Source of the DNA: Maricaulis salignorans
GTDB lineage: Bacteria; Pseudomonadota; Alphaproteobacteria; Caulobacterales; Aquidulcibacteraceae
Direction: 5' to 3'
DNA length: 43,083 nucleotides
Assembly (NCBI GenBank): GCA_945891505.1
Contig: CAMDDL010000019.1
Location: forward strand, 1 to 43,083
Shown here: piece after piece, positions 8,588 to 16,002 of the stretch
Layout of the letters: every line of letters starts with the position of its first letter
How positions within the stretch are numbered: the first letter of the stretch is position 1
Translations under genes and position numbers: made by a program
Notes under the pieces: generated by a model
What the model was told of the DNA's origin: nothing
The model's input: only the letters and a program-made list of their open reading frames with translations
Database searches by the model: none

Positions 8588-8639
8588 ATTTGGCATGCGC
8601 AATTTCATAGACTGTCGCGCCGTGCGCAGCCATACCACC

Positions 8640-8960
8640 TTAGTGTTGAGCAGCTGGCAACCGCACAACGATGCCATCCAAGTCTGGCGTCATGGAGATT
8701 TGGCACGACAGACGTGAAAGCGGGGTCACACCCTCGGCGAAATCCAACATGCTTTCTTCCATGCTACCGGGCTTGCCGGTCTTCTCGATCCAAGCAGCAT
8801 CGACAAAGACGTGGCAGGTCGCGCAGGCGCACGCGCCGCCGCAATCGGCATCGATACCTGGCACACGATTCTTGACCGCACCTTCCATGATGGTGGTACC
8901 GACTGGCACGTCAATAACATGCTCGGTGCCGGAATGTTCGATATATGTGACTTTCGCCAT
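8640..8960 (-). CDS. [2Fe-2S] ferredoxin, adrenodoxin type
   Basis: This 106-residue electron carrier has the adrenodoxin/putidaredoxin cluster motif: Cys40, Cys46, Cys49 (C-x5-C-x2-C, in [13 protein letters not shown]) and Cys86 in [19 protein letters not shown] and [10 protein letters not shown] are typical of the vertebrate-type branch. Such ferredoxins pass electrons from an FAD reductase to cytochrome P450s or other oxygenases. The reductase gene lies immediately upstream on the same strand (42-base gap), so both are probably one transcript. No hscA/hscB/iscS genes are nearby, which argues against a purely Fe-S-assembly role. Confidence 0.93.
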   Translation of the reverse strand: MAKVTYIEHSGTEHVIDVPVGTTIMEGAVKNRVPGIDADCGGACACATCHVFVDAAWIEKTGKPGSMEESMLDFAEGVTPLSRLSCQISMTPDLDGIVVRLPAAQH

Positions 8961-9002
8961 GACGCTTTTTGATCCCTTTGAGCTTCTGGTCAGAGTTGGC
9001 GC

Positions 9003-10232
9003 TTAAGCGCTGGCCCCGATCTCTTTCATAGATACAGACATATCAGCCAAACGCGCGGGCGCAAGCTGTCCATGCCGTGCAATTACCTGCTTACCGACGA
9101 TAAACTCAGGCGGAGCATTGATCGCATCGACCGCGAGCAGCCGATTATCGGCGTCTAGATGAAAAACGGCAAAGCGCTTCTGCGACGGATCGCCGCGCAC
9201 GACAGATTGAGTTGCCCCTGTCGACAGGCCAGCAATCTGTAGCTTGATGTCATATTGATCGGACCAGAACCAAGGCGCTTCTTCGACGGGCCGGGGCTGG
9301 CCCAAAATCGCCGCAGCCGCTAATTTTGCCTGCTCCAAAGCATTATGCACGCTTTCAAGCCGCCCTCGGCGCTGACCGTAATGGACCAAAGGACGGCTGG
9401 CACAATCACCAATCGCAAAAATCGCTGGATCGCTGGTGCGGGCGTCCAAGTCTGTTTCGATGCCATCCTCGGCTTTCAAGCCAGCTTCGCGGGCCAATTC
9501 AGCGTTCGGGATAATACCAATCCCCACCAAAACCAAGTCGGCAGAGATGGTGCGCCCATCTGCCAGCGCCACACCTGAGACGCGATCAGCGCCCTCAATG
9601 GCGGAAACTTTGACGTCGGTCAGAATGGTGACCCCGGCATCGCGATGTAATTTCTGGAAGAAGTCTGAAATCACCGGTGGGGCGACGCGGGCCAGCACGC
9701 GGGGTGCCGCCTCTAAAATGGTCACATCGAGACCTGCCTTTCGAGCGACCGCTGCAACCTCAAGCCCAATGTAGCCGCCGCCAATCACAACCAGCCGCTT
9801 TCCCGTTTGCATTTCTTGGCCCAAGCCGTCCGCATCACGAATAGAGCGCAGGTAATGCACACCTGCGAGCTCTGCGCCTGGACAAGGCAAAGCGCGCACG
9901 CGCGAGCCTGTAGCCAAAATCAGCGCATCATACATAAAGACGCTACCATCACGCTTGGTCACCGACTTGGATTCCCGGTTCAGGCTGGTGACTTCGGCAT
10001 CAAGATGAACTTCCACCTTGTCCTCCGCCCAAGCTTCAAGCGGCTTCAAGATCACTCTATCTAGACCCATCGCGCCTGAGAGATAAGCTTTGGACAATGG
10101 CGGACGCTGGTAAGGCGGCAAGCCTTCATTGCCCAATAAGACCAATTGGCCATCATAGCCCCCAGCCCTTAGGCTGGTCGCGGCCTGCGTCGCGGCTTGT
10201 CCTGCACCCACAATGACGATCCGACTTAGCAT
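9003..10232 (-). CDS. NAD(P)H-dependent ferredoxin reductase (FAD; rhodocoxin/putidaredoxin reductase family)
   Basis: The 409-residue flavoprotein has an N-terminal FAD-binding Rossmann motif (IVIVGAGQAATQAA, from residue 5), the family hallmark PPYQRPPLSKAYL near residue 39, a second NAD(P)H-binding motif (VVIGGGYIGLEVAA, around 147), and IFAIGDCAS near 270 where FAD is contacted. A C-terminal reductase domain follows. It takes electrons from NAD(P)H and passes them to a [2Fe-2S] ferredoxin, presumably the gene 42 bases downstream. The cytochrome P450 or oxygenase it serves is not nearby. The gene is divergent from ftsY across a 210-base gap in which I saw no clear promoter or operator. Confidence 0.94.
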   Translation of the reverse strand: MLSRIVIVGAGQAATQAATSLRAGGYDGQLVLLGNEGLPPYQRPPLSKAYLSGAMGLDRVILKPLEAWAEDKVEVHLDAEVTSLNRESKSVTKRDGSVFMYDALILATGSRVRALPCPGAELAGVHYLRSIRDADGLGQEMQTGKRLVVIGGGYIGLEVAAVARKAGLDVTILEAAPRVLARVAPPVISDFFQKLHRDAGVTILTDVKVSAIEGADRVSGVALADGRTISADLVLVGIGIIPNAELAREAGLKAEDGIETDLDARTSDPAIFAIGDCASRPLVHYGQRRGRLESVHNALEQAKLAAAAILGQPRPVEEAPWFWSDQYDIKLQIAGLSTGATQSVVRGDPSQKRFAVFHLDADNRLLAVDAINAPPEFIVGKQVIARHGQLAPARLADMSVSMKEIGASA

Positions 10233-10443
10233 TCTTGAAAATCCATCTTTTCTGTGCCTGCAGCGGCAGCCCTATGCCCAGACAAAGCAGCGCCGAGTAC
10301 GCAGCTGTCATAGAATGTCTGACCCGTGCTGTGAAGCCGATCAAAAACACTTCACGTCTTCCGTCTGCCTCCTGCCTCCGCTAAGTCTAAGCTCAGGCTG
10401 CAGCTAGGGTTCTCGCTGCTTGGCCACAGAGGGATTGGGTGCC

Positions 10444-11790
10444 ATGTTTGGCTGGGGTAAGAAGAAAAATCAGGCGCTTGAGGCCGAAACGGCTCCTAAG
10501 CTTGACCCTCAGGCCAGCAGTGCAGGCCTGGCGGCGGCCCGCTTTGTCGCAACGGCTTTGGACCTGGACAAACTAAAATTCGAAATCGGCCCGATCGTTG
10601 AAGAGGCTTCTGCCCGTATCACTGGTGTGGTTTATGTCACCACCGACTATGATGAGATGGCCGTACGCGTCACGCTGATGGCAGAGCCCAAAGCGGACCG
10701 GGAGTTGGTTTTTATCACGGCGCGCGCAGGTGGCCTGCCACTGGCAGTAAAGCTGGATGGCTTGGCCACCCTCTCGATTGAAGAATTGGGGGCGGATGGC
10801 ACTGTCCGCCAGACTTTTGCCATCGCAATTCCAGCCCCTGAACCAGAGCCTATGCCAGCTGACGTTATCGACAAATTGGTCGATGGGCTGCAACGCTCTT
10901 CCACTCGCTTGGCAGAGGGTGTGTCCGCGGTCTTTACTAAGGCCAAGCTAGATCAAGACACGCTGGATGAGCTGGAAGAACTGCTGATCACAGCCGATCT
11001 GGGGGCCAGCGCTGCGGCACGCATTCGCGCTGGCATCGCGAAAGACCGGTTTGGCAAAGACATTAGCCCAGAAGAAATCAAGCAAGCCTTGGCAGATGAA
11101 ATTGCTGCTATCTTGCGGCCTTTTGAAACCGATAGCTCGCCCTTCGAACAATCCGCCGGGGTCGCCAGCCCTCGTGTGATTTTGTTTGTGGGCGTCAATG
11201 GCTCTGGCAAGACCACCACGATTGGCAAAATCGCCCATAACCTAAGCCAAGCAGGCCATAAAGTTATGTTAGCCGCGGGCGATACATTTCGCGCTGCCGC
11301 GGTAGAGCAACTCAAAGTCTGGGGGGAGCGCGCCGGCGTGCCCGTGGTCGCGCGCGAGACCGGTGCCGACGCGGCTGGCCTTGCTTTTGATGCTTTGACC
11401 CGCGCAAAGGCTGAGGGCGTCGACGTCTTGTTGATCGATACAGCAGGCAGGCTTCAGAATAAGTCGGAGCTGATGAACGAGCTCGCCAAAGTGGTGCGGG
11501 TGATCGGCAAAGTCGATCCTGAGGCCCCGCATGAGACTTGGTTGGTGCTGGATGCCACCGTCGGTCAAAATGCGATTTCCCAGACCTTAGCCTTCCGGCA
11601 TGCGGCGGGTATCACGGGCCTTGTCATGACCAAACTGGATGGAACCGCTAAAGGCGGTGTGTTGGTGGCCGTGACGGAGAAACATAAATTACCGATCCGA
11701 TTTGTGGGCGTGGGCGAACAAGCCGATGATCTGCAACCTTTTTCTGCCGATGCGTTTGCCCATGCCCTGGTAGGGCTCAGGACTTTGTAA
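10444..11790 (+). CDS. ftsY: FtsY, SRP receptor GTPase, with atypical N-terminal region
   Basis: FtsY receives the SRP-ribosome complex at the inner membrane. The NG domain is clear: N-domain helices from about residue 140 (LDELEELLITADLG), P-loop GVNGSGKTTTIGK near 249, DTFRAAAVEQL, DTAGRLQNKSELMNEL near 331, TKLDGTAKGG near 396 and the C-terminal GVGEQADDLQPF. The ATG at 10444 (AGAGGG about 10 bases upstream) gives MFGWGKKK, a typical basic FtsY start; a TTG eight codons earlier is unlikely. Residues about 25-130 are odd. Instead of the usual acidic linker there is a stretch with regular predicted strands and helices, described in the findings. metZ starts one base after the stop. Confidence 0.95.
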   Translation: MFGWGKKKNQALEAETAPKLDPQASSAGLAAARFVATALDLDKLKFEIGPIVEEASARITGVVYVTTDYDEMAVRVTLMAEPKADRELVFITARAGGLPLAVKLDGLATLSIEELGADGTVRQTFAIAIPAPEPEPMPADVIDKLVDGLQRSSTRLAEGVSAVFTKAKLDQDTLDELEELLITADLGASAAARIRAGIAKDRFGKDISPEEIKQALADEIAAILRPFETDSSPFEQSAGVASPRVILFVGVNGSGKTTTIGKIAHNLSQAGHKVMLAAGDTFRAAAVEQLKVWGERAGVPVVARETGADAAGLAFDALTRAKAEGVDVLLIDTAGRLQNKSELMNELAKVVRVIGKVDPEAPHETWLVLDATVGQNAISQTLAFRHAAGITGLVMTKLDGTAKGGVLVAVTEKHKLPIRFVGVGEQADDLQPFSADAFAHALVGLRTL

Positions 11791-11791
11791 G

Positions 11792-13003
11792 ATGACTGAC
11801 GAAACCCACGATCCATCCGGCGCAATTCCGCTGAGTCCCAACACTATATTGGTGCGGGGTGGCCTGACCCGGTCGCAACATAAAGAGACTAGCGAAGCCA
11901 TTTTCCTGACTTCGGGCTTTGTCTACGATTCGGCCAGCGAAGCCGAAGCCCGCTTTAAGGGCGAGGCACCCGGCTATCTCTATGGCCGCTATGCGAACCC
12001 AACAAACCGGATGCTGGAAGAACGCTTGGCGGCTATTGATGGCGCACAGACCTGCAGGCTGACGGCCAGCGGCATGGCAGCAGTTACTGCAGCCTTGTTA
12101 GCGCCTTTGCGTGCTGGGGACCATGTCGTTGCGGGCAAAGCGCTATTCTCGTCCTGCCGCTGGGTCATCGAGACCTTCATGCCGCGCTATGACGTTGAGT
12201 TCACTTTGGTCGATTCAACCGACGTCGAAGCGTGGCGCGCCGCGATTCGCCCCAATACAAAAACCTTCTTTCTCGAAAGTCCCAGCAACCCAACCTTAGA
12301 CGTCAGCGATATTGCCGCTGTTGCCAGCTTGGCCAAAGGCTGTGGCGCGAGACTGATTGTCGACAACATCTTTGCCTCACCAATCCTGCAGCGCCCGTTT
12401 GAATTGGGTGCTGATGTGGTGGTCTATTCCACAACCAAGCACATGGACGGGTCTGGGCGGACTTTGGGTGGCGCAATCCTTGGCTCAACCGCCTTTATGG
12501 AAGAGCATATCGACCCTTATCTGCGCCATACGGGCCCTGCGATGTCGCCCTTCGTAGCGTGGAATGTCCTTAAAGGGCTTGAGACATTGTCCATGCGGGT
12601 TGAGCGCGCTAGCGCTAGTGCCGCACGTTTGGCCGATGTGATTGCTGCCCATCCAGCGATCAATTATGTCCGCTATCCCCACCGGACCGACCATCCTCAA
12701 TTTGAGCTCGCGAAAAGGCAGATGAAGTCTGGCGGCACCTTATTGGCCTTTGACCTCAAAGGCGGCAAACCAGCAGCTTTTGCGTTTCTCGATGCGCTGC
12801 AGATTGTGGATATCTCCAACAATTTGGGCGATTCCAAAAGCCTTGCGACCCATCCGGCGACGACGACCCATTATTCGTTCGCGCCAGAGGTTCAAGCAGA
12901 ACTGGGCGTGACCAGCGGGCTGATCCGTCTGTCAGTCGGCATCGAAGACTGCGAGGACTTGGTAAAGGATGTGGAGGCGGCCCTAAACGCTACTTTGGGC
13001 TAA
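11792..13003 (+). CDS. metZ: O-succinylhomoserine sulfhydrylase MetZ
   Basis: MetZ makes homocysteine from O-succinylhomoserine and sulfide in methionine synthesis, using PLP. The 403-residue product is of the Cys/Met metabolism family: YGRYANPTNRMLEERLA near 64, SGMAAVTAALLAPL near 93, the aspartate that holds the PLP ring in LIVDNIFASP (Asp191), and the PLP lysine in YSTTKHMDGSGR (Lys216). SNNLGDSKSLATHPATTTH and the GLIRLSVGIED ending are typical. MetZ, cystathionine gamma-synthase and related lyases are hard to separate; alphaproteobacterial distribution and overall pattern favour MetZ. It lies one base after ftsY. No SAM riboswitch lies between them. Confidence 0.9.
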   Translation: MTDETHDPSGAIPLSPNTILVRGGLTRSQHKETSEAIFLTSGFVYDSASEAEARFKGEAPGYLYGRYANPTNRMLEERLAAIDGAQTCRLTASGMAAVTAALLAPLRAGDHVVAGKALFSSCRWVIETFMPRYDVEFTLVDSTDVEAWRAAIRPNTKTFFLESPSNPTLDVSDIAAVASLAKGCGARLIVDNIFASPILQRPFELGADVVVYSTTKHMDGSGRTLGGAILGSTAFMEEHIDPYLRHTGPAMSPFVAWNVLKGLETLSMRVERASASAARLADVIAAHPAINYVRYPHRTDHPQFELAKRQMKSGGTLLAFDLKGGKPAAFAFLDALQIVDISNNLGDSKSLATHPATTTHYSFAPEVQAELGVTSGLIRLSVGIEDCEDLVKDVEAALNATLG

Positions 13004-13017
13004 TGCTTGGCGACGGC

Positions 13018-13497
13018 TTAGTCACGGCCCTCGCGGTGACGTTGGGCCAGGACGGCACGCGCGCCATCCTGCACCATCACTTTAATCATCGGATCGGTAT
13101 CTGCCTCTTCGCGCAATGCCTGCATAGCAACAACAACGATTGTTTGCATTACGTTTTGATCTGGCAAAAAGTCGGAAGCCGTATCATTGAGGTAATGGCA
13201 GATTAGATTGGCAGCCTGCCCCAAAGTGATTTTGCTGACGGTGCCAGCCAGACCCCGTATTTCGTGGGCATTATTCCACATGATGTCACGCCCACCAGGC
13301 ACTTTTGCCTGCAAGGCTTCTTGCAATTCTTGCAACAGACGACGCACCTCTTCATCGATGGGCGGAATAATCTCTTCCAAAGCCGCATTGGCTTGCCGGT
13401 AGGCCTCAGGGGTCAGCAGTCGTGACGCTGGTCCACCCATTTTCCGCTGCAGACGGAAACTTGGCGCGATCAGTTCAACCGGGGTCTCAGCGCTCAT
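13018..13497 (-). CDS. HPt-domain phosphotransfer protein (probable)
   Basis: This 159-residue, mostly helical, soluble protein contains a histidine-phosphotransfer-like core. Its motif is NNAHEIRGLAGT, with the probable phosphorylated His78 followed by the I-R-G-L-A-G pattern (consensus HxLKGxAG). Helix LLQELQEALQ precedes it and AANLICHYL follows. HPt proteins relay phosphate between receiver domains. Its ATG overlaps the stop of the upstream response regulator gene by 4 bases (ATGA), so the pair is translationally coupled and probably works together. No sensor kinase gene is in the window. It converges with metZ, 14 bases apart. Confidence 0.72.
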   Translation of the reverse strand: MSAETPVELIAPSFRLQRKMGGPASRLLTPEAYRQANAALEEIIPPIDEEVRRLLQELQEALQAKVPGGRDIMWNNAHEIRGLAGTVSKITLGQAANLICHYLNDTASDFLPDQNVMQTIVVVAMQALREEADTDPMIKVMVQDGARAVLAQRHREGRD

Positions 13498-14030
13498 GCC
13501 GTTTCTTCTTTCGATTCGTTAGATTGTTCGGCTTTCGCCTTATTGTCTGACTTGCGGCGCAATTTTCCCGCAAATTCCTTGCCGCCACCACCACGGCGAC
13601 GACAAGGGCCAGTATAGGCTGTAGTTTGGACGAAGGACCGAGGGCGGTCGATGACAGCTACGATGCGGTCAAGTAAGGTTTTCGCCGAGATCGGCTTTGC
13701 CACCAATTCATTCACCCCCGAATCTCGGGCTGCCGTAACTTTGCTACGCTCTGTATGGCCCGTCATCATGATAATGGGTATGAAAGGATACGGGCTGTCG
13801 ACCCCGGTCCGGATCATCTTGGTGAATTCCAGCCCGTCGATCGGGAACATGTTCAAGTCAACAATCACAATGTCGGGTGCTCCCCCGCGCATTACTTCCA
13901 TGGCGTCAGCGCCATCGCTGGCTTCTTGAACAATGCCGATGTCAACTCCGCGTAAAATCGCGACGACAATCGACCGCATGTGGGGATTGTCATCGACTAC
14001 CAGCACGTGAAGAGAACTTAAGCCTGGCAT
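13494..14030 (-). CDS. Single-domain CheY-like response regulator with basic C-terminal tail
   Basis: Residues 5-125 are a complete receiver domain: acidic pocket Asp13/Asp14 (VLVVDDNPHMRS), phospho-acceptor Asp58 (IVIVDLNMFP), Thr90 (IIMMTGHTE) and Lys112 (LVAKPIS). Instead of a DNA-binding domain there is a roughly 50-residue tail with a CRRRGGGGKEF cluster and a Lys/Ser/Glu-rich end. A similar P-R-x-F-V...G-P-x-R-R-R pattern occurs after many alphaproteobacterial stand-alone receivers (from memory). It probably acts by protein contact, with the HPt protein encoded directly after it as phosphorelay partner. A promoter candidate lies just upstream at 14056-14085. Confidence 0.9.
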   Translation of the reverse strand: MPGLSSLHVLVVDDNPHMRSIVVAILRGVDIGIVQEASDGADAMEVMRGGAPDIVIVDLNMFPIDGLEFTKMIRTGVDSPYPFIPIIMMTGHTERSKVTAARDSGVNELVAKPISAKTLLDRIVAVIDRPRSFVQTTAYTGPCRRRGGGGKEFAGKLRRKSDNKAKAEQSNESKEETA

Positions 14031-14055
14031 TCAATCGGGCTCCGGATTTCCACCG

Positions 14056-14085
14056 ATAGTAAAAACTAGGCAAGTCTTGTCGCAA
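14056..14085 (-). promoter_or_regulatory. Candidate promoter for the response regulator/HPt operon
   Basis: On the minus strand, TTGCGA and TACTAT are separated by 18 bases, close to a housekeeping sigma-70 pattern. They sit 26-55 bases before the response regulator ATG in an AT-rich 146-base gap. The predicted transcript start would leave a leader of about 20 bases with GGAG about 12 bases before the ATG. I saw no full CtrA box, only a single half-site-like TTAAC near 14091. Confidence 0.4.
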
Positions 14086-14176
14086 GATAGTTAAATGGAT
14101 GTTACGAAATTATGTAAATGGGAGTCATTATTACTAGATTATCACGTTGATATAGCCGAATATCTCAATCGACCTG

Positions 14177-14842
14177 TCAGCGCGCAAACTCGGCTCGGCT
14201 TGGAATAGCGGGAAACTCAAGACTGACTGCCCCGCGCATGATCGATTGACTGGGTCGGAACACGGGAAGGCCGCGTTCAACAGGTAAAGAAACCTTTCGA
14301 CCGTCTGCAAATACGACCTGCCCTGAAGCGACACCCTTAAACGCAATGCCAGTTAGTTTTGGGATTGCAAGAGCCAAGGGGCCTGCCCGGCCAATTGCTT
14401 TGGCATAGTCTGTAAGAGAATTGGAAACTGCGTTTGCGGCAATGGTTCGGCTTAACGGCACGACGGGCTCCAAGTTAAGCACAATTTCTCCCCGTGGCGA
14501 AGATGCAGGGACTTCAATCTTGCCCTGCCGCAACATGGTCATGTCTGGCATCGTTAGGATTTTGCCTTTCGAATCCAATTGTATAGGTGTTCGAACCGAC
14601 CCTAAAGCATAGACCATCCGTGGTCGGATATTTGTCTCGGAGGACCTGATCAGATATTCCACATAGAACCCGTCACGGTCCTGAGGCGGCAAACCAAGAT
14701 AGAGATCGTAATAGGGAAACAATTTCTTGACTGGAATTTGGCGAACACTTTCGCCTAAGGCCGTTTGTGCTTGCGCGGTCGAAAGCAGACTGAGTGCGCC
14801 AAGTAAGAAACCGAGGAGGGAGGCTTTGGTTGGTAATGTCAT
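14177..14842 (-). CDS. Exported protein of unknown function
   Basis: This 221-residue protein has a clear Sec signal peptide (basic start, hydrophobic residues 8-20, probable cleavage after AQA near residue 26), so the mature protein is periplasmic or surface-located. I do not recognise the family. Visible features are KLFPYYDLYLGLPPQDRDGF after the signal, a beta-rich middle with many short hydrophobic strands, LNLEPVVPLSRTIAANAVSN near residue 125, and VFADGRKVSLPVERGLPVF near the end. There are no Cys residues or known catalytic motifs. It is a separate unit between the response regulator operon and the two exported methyltransferase-fold genes, all on the minus strand. Confidence 0.75.
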   Translation of the reverse strand: MTLPTKASLLGFLLGALSLLSTAQAQTALGESVRQIPVKKLFPYYDLYLGLPPQDRDGFYVEYLIRSSETNIRPRMVYALGSVRTPIQLDSKGKILTMPDMTMLRQGKIEVPASSPRGEIVLNLEPVVPLSRTIAANAVSNSLTDYAKAIGRAGPLALAIPKLTGIAFKGVASGQVVFADGRKVSLPVERGLPVFRPSQSIMRGAVSLEFPAIPSRAEFAR

Positions 14843-14977
14843 CTAAACAGCCTGCGCATGCCGTCGATGTCTGTCATCTTAAATTTTGGTAAGCCATCAA
14901 ATGAAGGCAGTAAAAACCTGTCTGCGAGCAATGGGCCCCCACTTGCACAGTGGAGGCCCGTAGCCAGAACAAATGTC

Positions 14978-15859
14978 TTATTTGGCAGGCTTACGGAATA
15001 GAAGCGTCATCCGATCACTTTCGCCAATAGCCTTATATTTCGCATTATCAAAGTCAGGATTGGCTGGTTGGCCACTTGGAGCCGTCTGCAAAGTGGGCGG
15101 CAGGGTCCACACGCCGAACGGGTGGTCCTTCGTGTCCTTTGGGTTGGCATTGAGTTCTGATGCGGCCACAAATTCAAAGCCAGCCTGACGCATTTGTGCA
15201 ATCACCCAATCCTGACGGATATAGCCAGAAGCTGCATTCTGCGGCTGACGAGCGTCACCGCGATGCTGTTCAATCGCCACCAGACCACCGGGCTTCAACG
15301 CGCTAAACATCGACTTCAAGGCATAATCCTTGATATTCTGCAGCACGAAGCCATGGAAGTTACGTGAACTGATGATCAAATCGACGCTATCGGGGGCCGC
15401 AAGCAATTTATCCGAATTCGCAGCAAACACGCCGACTTCAAGCGTACCATAGAGAGCCGGATTATCTTGATAGCGCTTCAAATAACGGTCACGTCCTGCC
15501 TTTTGTGCGTCGCTCATCTTGTCTGGATCGCTAGAGGTGACAATCAGCTTGCCACCGCCTGCGGCCAAATAAGGTGCCAAGATATCAGTCCAGTAGCCAG
15601 CGCCAGGTCGGATCTCAACCACGGTCATGTTTGGCTTCAGGCCCCAGAAAGCAAAGGATTCGGTAGGGTGACGAACACCGTCACGCGCGCGGTCTTGTGG
15701 GGTCCGCCACGCGCCATCAATAACAGCTTGCGTTGCCAAACCTGCTGGGGCAGCCGCTTTTGGTTTGGCTCCTGCAGGTCCTGCGACACCGGGTGTAGCG
15801 CACAAGACGCCGAGAACGATCGCGCTGACCGCAAGCAGCGAATTTCGGACATTCCGCAT
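14978..15859 (-). CDS. Exported SAM-methyltransferase-fold protein (COG4798-like), short paralogue
   Basis: The 293-residue protein begins with a Sec-type signal peptide (hydrophobic residues 8-22, likely cleavage after VAG or AGA near 27-31). It continues as a class I methyltransferase fold: motif I VVEIRPGAGYWTDIL near residue 80, post-motif strand GKLIVTSSD, motif IV-like VDLIISSRNFHGF near 160, ALKPGGLVAIEQHRGD near 188, and the C-terminal signatures KDTKDHPFGVWTLPP and IGESDRMTLLFRKP. These match predicted methyltransferases of COG4798 (name from memory). The substrate is unknown, and a SAM source outside the cytoplasm is not obvious. TTGAAGGAGAT lies just before the ATG. The next gene upstream is a longer paralogue. 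Confidence 0.85.
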   Translation of the reverse strand: MRNVRNSLLAVSAIVLGVLCATPGVAGPAGAKPKAAAPAGLATQAVIDGAWRTPQDRARDGVRHPTESFAFWGLKPNMTVVEIRPGAGYWTDILAPYLAAGGGKLIVTSSDPDKMSDAQKAGRDRYLKRYQDNPALYGTLEVGVFAANSDKLLAAPDSVDLIISSRNFHGFVLQNIKDYALKSMFSALKPGGLVAIEQHRGDARQPQNAASGYIRQDWVIAQMRQAGFEFVAASELNANPKDTKDHPFGVWTLPPTLQTAPSGQPANPDFDNAKYKAIGESDRMTLLFRKPAK

Positions 15860-16002
15860 AATCTATCTCCTTCAACCGACGAAAAACACATGGACCTGCG
15901 CTTCACCACGAGTCGGACTAATCGTAAGCCTGCCATGTCGCCTAAGCGGCGGGAAAAGTCGAGGGTACACGACGCGATTCACAGACTTGTGAGGTCGGGC
16001 AC

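Noticed and set aside
11700-11800. Possible SAM-II riboswitch before metZ
   Set aside because: metZ begins one base after the ftsY stop, leaving no leader; no riboswitch-like sequence was seen in the ftsY leader either.
13003-13206. Short plus-strand frame after metZ
   Set aside because: It overlaps the HPt gene on the opposite strand and has no recognisable features.
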